Shown here in pieces: positions 60,801 to 64,000 of a stretch of DNA of 64,000 nt; position 1 is the first letter of the stretch, and each line of letters begins with the position of its first letter. Under the pieces are notes generated by a model. That model was not told the DNA's origin, did no database searches, and worked only from the letters and a program-made list of their open reading frames with translations. The stretch lies in NCBI GenBank assembly GCA_023078685.1, contig JALGAS010000001.1:8246001-8310000 (forward strand), given 5' to 3'. Made by a program: the position numbers and the translations under genes. Source of the stretch: Neopestalotiopsis rosae (Eukaryota; Ascomycota; Sordariomycetes; Amphisphaeriales; Sporocadaceae).

Positions 60801-61286
60801 ACATACGCAAGACGAGCTGACTCTGGCAGGCTGCCATTTTCTCCATTAGGCGAGTGATATCGTCGTATTTCCAGGATGCTTTCACCTAAGCAACGATCTT
60901 CGATCCTGGTTGTTTGCTCTGCCTGAGTCCGTCTAATTTCTGAAAAATTGTCGCAATTTCGTGGGCCACGCTGGAGCAACTGGCAACGAGCTGTTTGATG
61001 GCCTGAAAATGTGAGTATCTGTCGCCTGTGTTCGCATTATGAAGTTTTTGCGTACATCGTCGGTCATTTGATGGTCAACATGCGTAATGCTACCCACGTT
61101 TTGGGGGTTTCTGAGGTCCGCAGAGAAATCATGGAAATCTCTTGCTGTGTGTTCGAAAACAGCACCTCGAATGAAGGTCGTGTCACCTGTCTCATATATC
61201 TTGAGTACATCACGGCATCTCCTCGTCGCAAAGTCCACGAATTGAACAACGGCCGCCGCTATGCCGAGAGCAGATGCAGGATCCAT
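57886..61286 (-). CDS. NACHT-type NLR protein with an in-frame TAG
   Basis: Fungal STAND/NLR protein, about 1,115 codons. Exon 1 is 61286-61056 and starts MDPASALGIAAAVVQFVDFA, the standard N-terminus of this group. Exon 2 is 61002-57886, after GTACGC...TCAG. The P-loop GKAGSGKST lies at about residues 326-334, the Walker B-like FFLLDGIDEYE and the sensor LVSSRP follow, and an ankyrin-like piece (LLLEKGADPNAQ) sits near the end. Exon 2 is in frame with the NACHT body but carries TAG at 60888-60886 (codon 116), where related proteins would have coding sequence. A CAG-to-TAG change would explain it. Alternatively the TAG can serve as a 3' splice site: an intron 61055-60886 is also phase 0 and would give an intact 1,076-aa protein lacking 38 residues. 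NLRs of this type act in non-self recognition and cell death. Confidence 0.82.
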
Positions 61287-61954
61287 AACTGACAGTGAGT
61301 GCTTGATGACAGCCTCAGCGATAGCAAGATTTTGACAAAAGACAGATGGTTTTCTGGAATAAGGCTGAGTAATACGGCATGACTGAAGTGCAAAGGCACG
61401 AGGGGCGGGGCGAGGCAGTGCCCGATGAATTATTAATACATGTCAGGCTGTGGTATAATTGTTACACGCAAGCCGCCCGCATTCTTGGGATCCGCATGCA
61501 ACGCAACCCCAATAAAGCAATAAACCATATGTCGTGTTTAACTAGATTAAAGCCATCTTTACGAGCAGACGTTGAGTACTCTAAAGAAGTATCTATAACT
61601 TCGATTGGCTATTGGGATCTGCTCCGTACTGTTGAAGGGACGTACAGGAACTAGAAGCAGAGGACAATTTCCAATAAACCATATCTAATTTTGATAGTAT
61701 TGTTACTGAAGAAGTGCGAAGAAGCATCAGCTATCAACGTGCGTTTGTTTCAAACACTCAATCTCACCGGATTGAAACCTTGGAATTATCCAAGTTTTCT
61801 AGAAGATGGAAAAGTAAGGATCGCCTTTGAACCTATATCTGCCCAGCCATTCGGTAGTAACTACCAGCCAAGTCTACAGCAATCCGAGCAATTGAGCCAT
61901 GTTCACAGTCAAGGGGAAATCCAGAGAAGTGTAAAAGAGGACGCTGATTTATTG
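61287..61954. other. Intergenic, no supported gene
   Basis: Promoter side of the NLR gene and 3' side of the small unknown gene. Plus-strand frames at 61379-61654 and 61691-61993 lack support. Confidence 0.5.
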
Positions 61955-62304
61955 CTAGTCCTGCCCAAAAAAAAAGTTGAAAAAAATGTGTAGCACTCTT
62001 TATGTTCCTAATTGTAGGCAGTTGCTCGCTATGTACATACATGATGTTCTTTGACCTCTGTCCAGCCATCTGAGGACGTTTTCATTAGCTTGAACGTCCT
62101 TTCAACATCGTCCAAAGGAAAATGCTCGTCATCCGTGATCGTTCGTGTGCATATTCGTGTTTCATTGCCACGGACATTATGGGATGGAGGATTATCCACC
62201 ACGCAATGAAAATCATAGGGCAACCCGAGAAACCTGTCCGACTTCTCATAATACATCCGGGCCCTCTGACCAGCGTGTAGCCAGTCCACGATCATTTGTC
62301 TCAT
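61955..62304 (-). CDS. Small spliced gene of unknown function behind the kinase
   Basis: From an 89-aa reading with ATG at 62304, exon 62304-62041 ends at a perfect GTATGT donor. An 80-nt intron with a long pyrimidine tract and GGGCAG acceptor leads to a last exon GAC TAG (61960-61955). The protein is polar and well codon-biased, with GQRARMYYEKSDRFLGLPYD, a CVVDNPP segment, RICTRTITDD and ERTFKLMKTSSDGW. I recognise no domain. The frame is open and coding-like for 35 more codons upstream (to 62409, including a five-Asp run encoded by a GAT repeat), directly abutting and in frame with the kinase stop TAG. It is therefore either a separate gene 100 bases behind the kinase, or a C-terminal extension of it. 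Confidence 0.55.
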
Positions 62305-62409
62305 CAATGGAGTGCTGGCAAAATCATCATCATCATCACTGATCGCTGGAGCATCGCTGGCTCTTGGAGCGAGAGAGCCGCGAGCATCAGGCGGGGTATT
62401 GATGCGTCC

Positions 62410-63820
62410 CTAACGCTTTGCAGTTGTGCCTGCTTGCCAAAGTCCTTTGGATGTTTCTACAACCTTGTTGACGACTTGTCCGGGTCTCAGGCTGGCTGGA
62501 ATAGAGGTAACGCCACCCATGGCTACATCTCCGTCACCATCAGCCTTGTTGCTGCTGCCTCCGTAACCGGAATCCTGGCCACCACGATTTTCTGTCATGC
62601 TGATGCCTGAGTCGGTCTTGGTCTGTTGGCTGGCGAGCGCGGGTGCGCCAGGAGTCGGCTCTTTGCTCTTGGCACCATCCATCATGGCTGCTGCCATCTG
62701 CCCTTCTCGAAGCTTGTTGATTGCTCTCACAGTGTCAATAGCAGCGTGGAGTGTCCGACGCGCATTGAAGTTCTTCTTGACTGTCGGCAGCAGGTTCTGG
62801 CCCTTGTCGCCGTCTGAAGTCGTGCTGTAGCCTGCCACAAAGGTGTGGCTCAACGCCTCGTGAGCCGTCATGCGCTTGTTGGGGTCGATGGTCAGACAAC
62901 GACGGATAAAATCCTTGGCAGCTTCCGAGACACCGCGCCAGTAGTCTGCAGGCTGGAAGCTGTAGTCTGCATTCAGAATAGCCTGCATCTCTTCGAAATC
63001 CGAGTCGCGGTCAAATGGCGTATAACCACAAAGCAGAAAATAGGTTATGACACCCATGGCCCAGATGTCGACTGGCTTGCCGTGTCCCGACTTCTTGAAA
63101 ATTTCCGGAGCCATGTAACCAGGGGTTCCGCATGTAGTTGTCAAGACGTGGAATTGCTCCTCATCCATGATGCGACTCAAGCCAAAGTCGGCAATCAACA
63201 GATCGGCATTGTCCTCTGGCGTGCGGAAAAGTAGGTTCTCGGGCTTCAGGTCTCGATGTACGATGCCATGATCGTGCAGGTAGGCAACGGCCGATAGTGT
63301 TGAACGGATCAGGTCTGCCGCATCCGACTCGTAATAGGACCCCTTTCTGCAGATGCGGTCGAAGAGCTCGCCACCGAGGGCCAAGTCGGTTACCAAGTAC
63401 AGGTTGTTCATCGTCTCGAAGTAGTCAACCAACGTCAGGATATTTTGGTGGCCCATCGATACTTTCTTAAGCACTGCAATCTCATTCCGAACCTAGAAGA
63501 GCATCACATAGTCAGCCACTGGACATTGATTCAACTTGAATGTACGACTGTGCAAGTCGTCGTTTGTTCTTGCCGTGTCGCTGACGCTCTATTGGCCACT
63601 TGACGAATCGCAAACATACCATGTGCTCTCTTCCGGCCATGAGCCTCTTATTGATGACCTTGGCAGCATAATATCTGCCAGTATCAATGTGTACACACTC
63701 TTTTACCACTGAGTACGATCCAGCACCCAGCGTCTTTCCAACCTTATAGCGACATGGCTGAATCTGGGGGTTTGGCCGGCCTGGCGAACCGCCGTTTGTT
63801 TGCGTAGCTGGAGCAGCCAT
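62410..63820 (-). CDS. Ca2+/calmodulin-dependent protein kinase (CMKA/CAMK-2 type)
   Basis: Exons 63820-63620 and 63492-62410 (127-nt intron, GTATGT...CTAG) give 427 aa. It is a complete Ser/Thr kinase: glycine loop GKTLGAGSYSVVKE, ATP-binding Lys54 in AAKVINK, catalytic HRDLKPEN, DFGLSR, and CGTPGYMAPE in the activation segment. Behind the domain comes the regulatory helix NFNARRTLHAAIDTVRAINKLREG, the usual autoinhibitory and calmodulin-binding region, then a Gly/Ser-rich tail. In filamentous fungi this kinase transduces Ca2+ signals in growth and stress. The ATG at 63820 is the first Met before the family N-terminus. The TAG at 62412-62410 is followed in frame by a coding-like exon described separately. 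Confidence 0.95.
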
Positions 63821-64000
63821 TGTGAACGTCTGCAGAGGCAACGAGGAAGCGACGATGATTCCTGTTGCAGACTCGTAATTAGGAGATCAGCGCGACTTTT
63901 TTCGTGTCCTCTTCGTATTTTCAGGGGAGTCGACAACCACTGCGCGCGTCGTCGCAAGGCTTTCGTCAGTAAGTTCAGGGACTTTGCCGCTACTGTTTCG
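63821..64000. other. Kinase 5' flank
   Basis: Leader or promoter of the calmodulin-dependent kinase gene; the window ends here. Confidence 0.5.

Noticed and set aside
43418..62412. Genome-wide stop-codon reassignment as the cause of the in-frame stops
   Set aside because: TAA, TAG and TGA all end clearly complete genes in this window (for example ATP9 TAA, AUR1, aminotransferase TGA), so a changed code is not needed.

Overview
The window is nuclear DNA of a filamentous ascomycete, most likely a Sordariomycete and probably Hypocreales. Short spliceosomal introns (about 50-130 nt, GTAAGT/GTATGT donors, CAG/TAG acceptors) interrupt most genes. The gene set is typical of these fungi: a PTH11-like receptor, HET and NACHT proteins, a Zn2Cys6 regulator, Aur1, a MYST acetyltransferase and a nuclear-encoded ATP synthase subunit 9 with a Neurospora-like import leader. 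All exon boundaries were read from codon phase and splice signals, with no transcript support.

Left part (1-24 kb): PTH11-like rhodopsin-domain protein (+), GABA aminotransferase (+), HAD-type dehalogenase (+), a four-CBS/PB1 tail-anchored protein (-), a long sparse stretch with a frameshifted coding relic, a calcineurin-like phosphoesterase (+), an aldo-keto reductase whose only intron appears to use a GC donor (+), a secreted repeat protein with four KR (kexin) sites (+), and mitochondrial ATP synthase subunit 9 (-), whose last coding exon is 6 nt.

Middle part (24-51 kb): a gene-poor stretch holding an intron-containing tRNA-Ile(AAU) and unassigned coding-like blocks. After it come a SAS2-like MYST acetyltransferase with a PIP box (-), an 8-cysteine secreted protein (+), a HET-domain protein (-), a phenol-hydroxylase-type FAD monooxygenase (-), the divergent pair GRC3 (-) and RPA34.5-like Pol I subunit (+), an aldo-keto reductase broken by an in-frame TAA (+), a Zn2Cys6 regulator (+) and Aur1 inositol phosphorylceramide synthase (-).

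Right part (51-64 kb): about 7 kb with no supportable gene, then a NACHT-type NLR with an in-frame TAG (-), a small unknown spliced gene (-), and a Ca2+/calmodulin-dependent kinase (-). The small gene lies in frame directly behind the kinase stop codon.

The genes are mostly independent housekeeping or accessory loci; I see no biosynthetic backbone enzyme and no metabolic cluster. The most interesting features are the kexin-processed repeat peptide precursor, the recurring in-frame stops in otherwise intact reading frames (several fit C-to-T change at CpA), and the kinase/unknown-exon junction.
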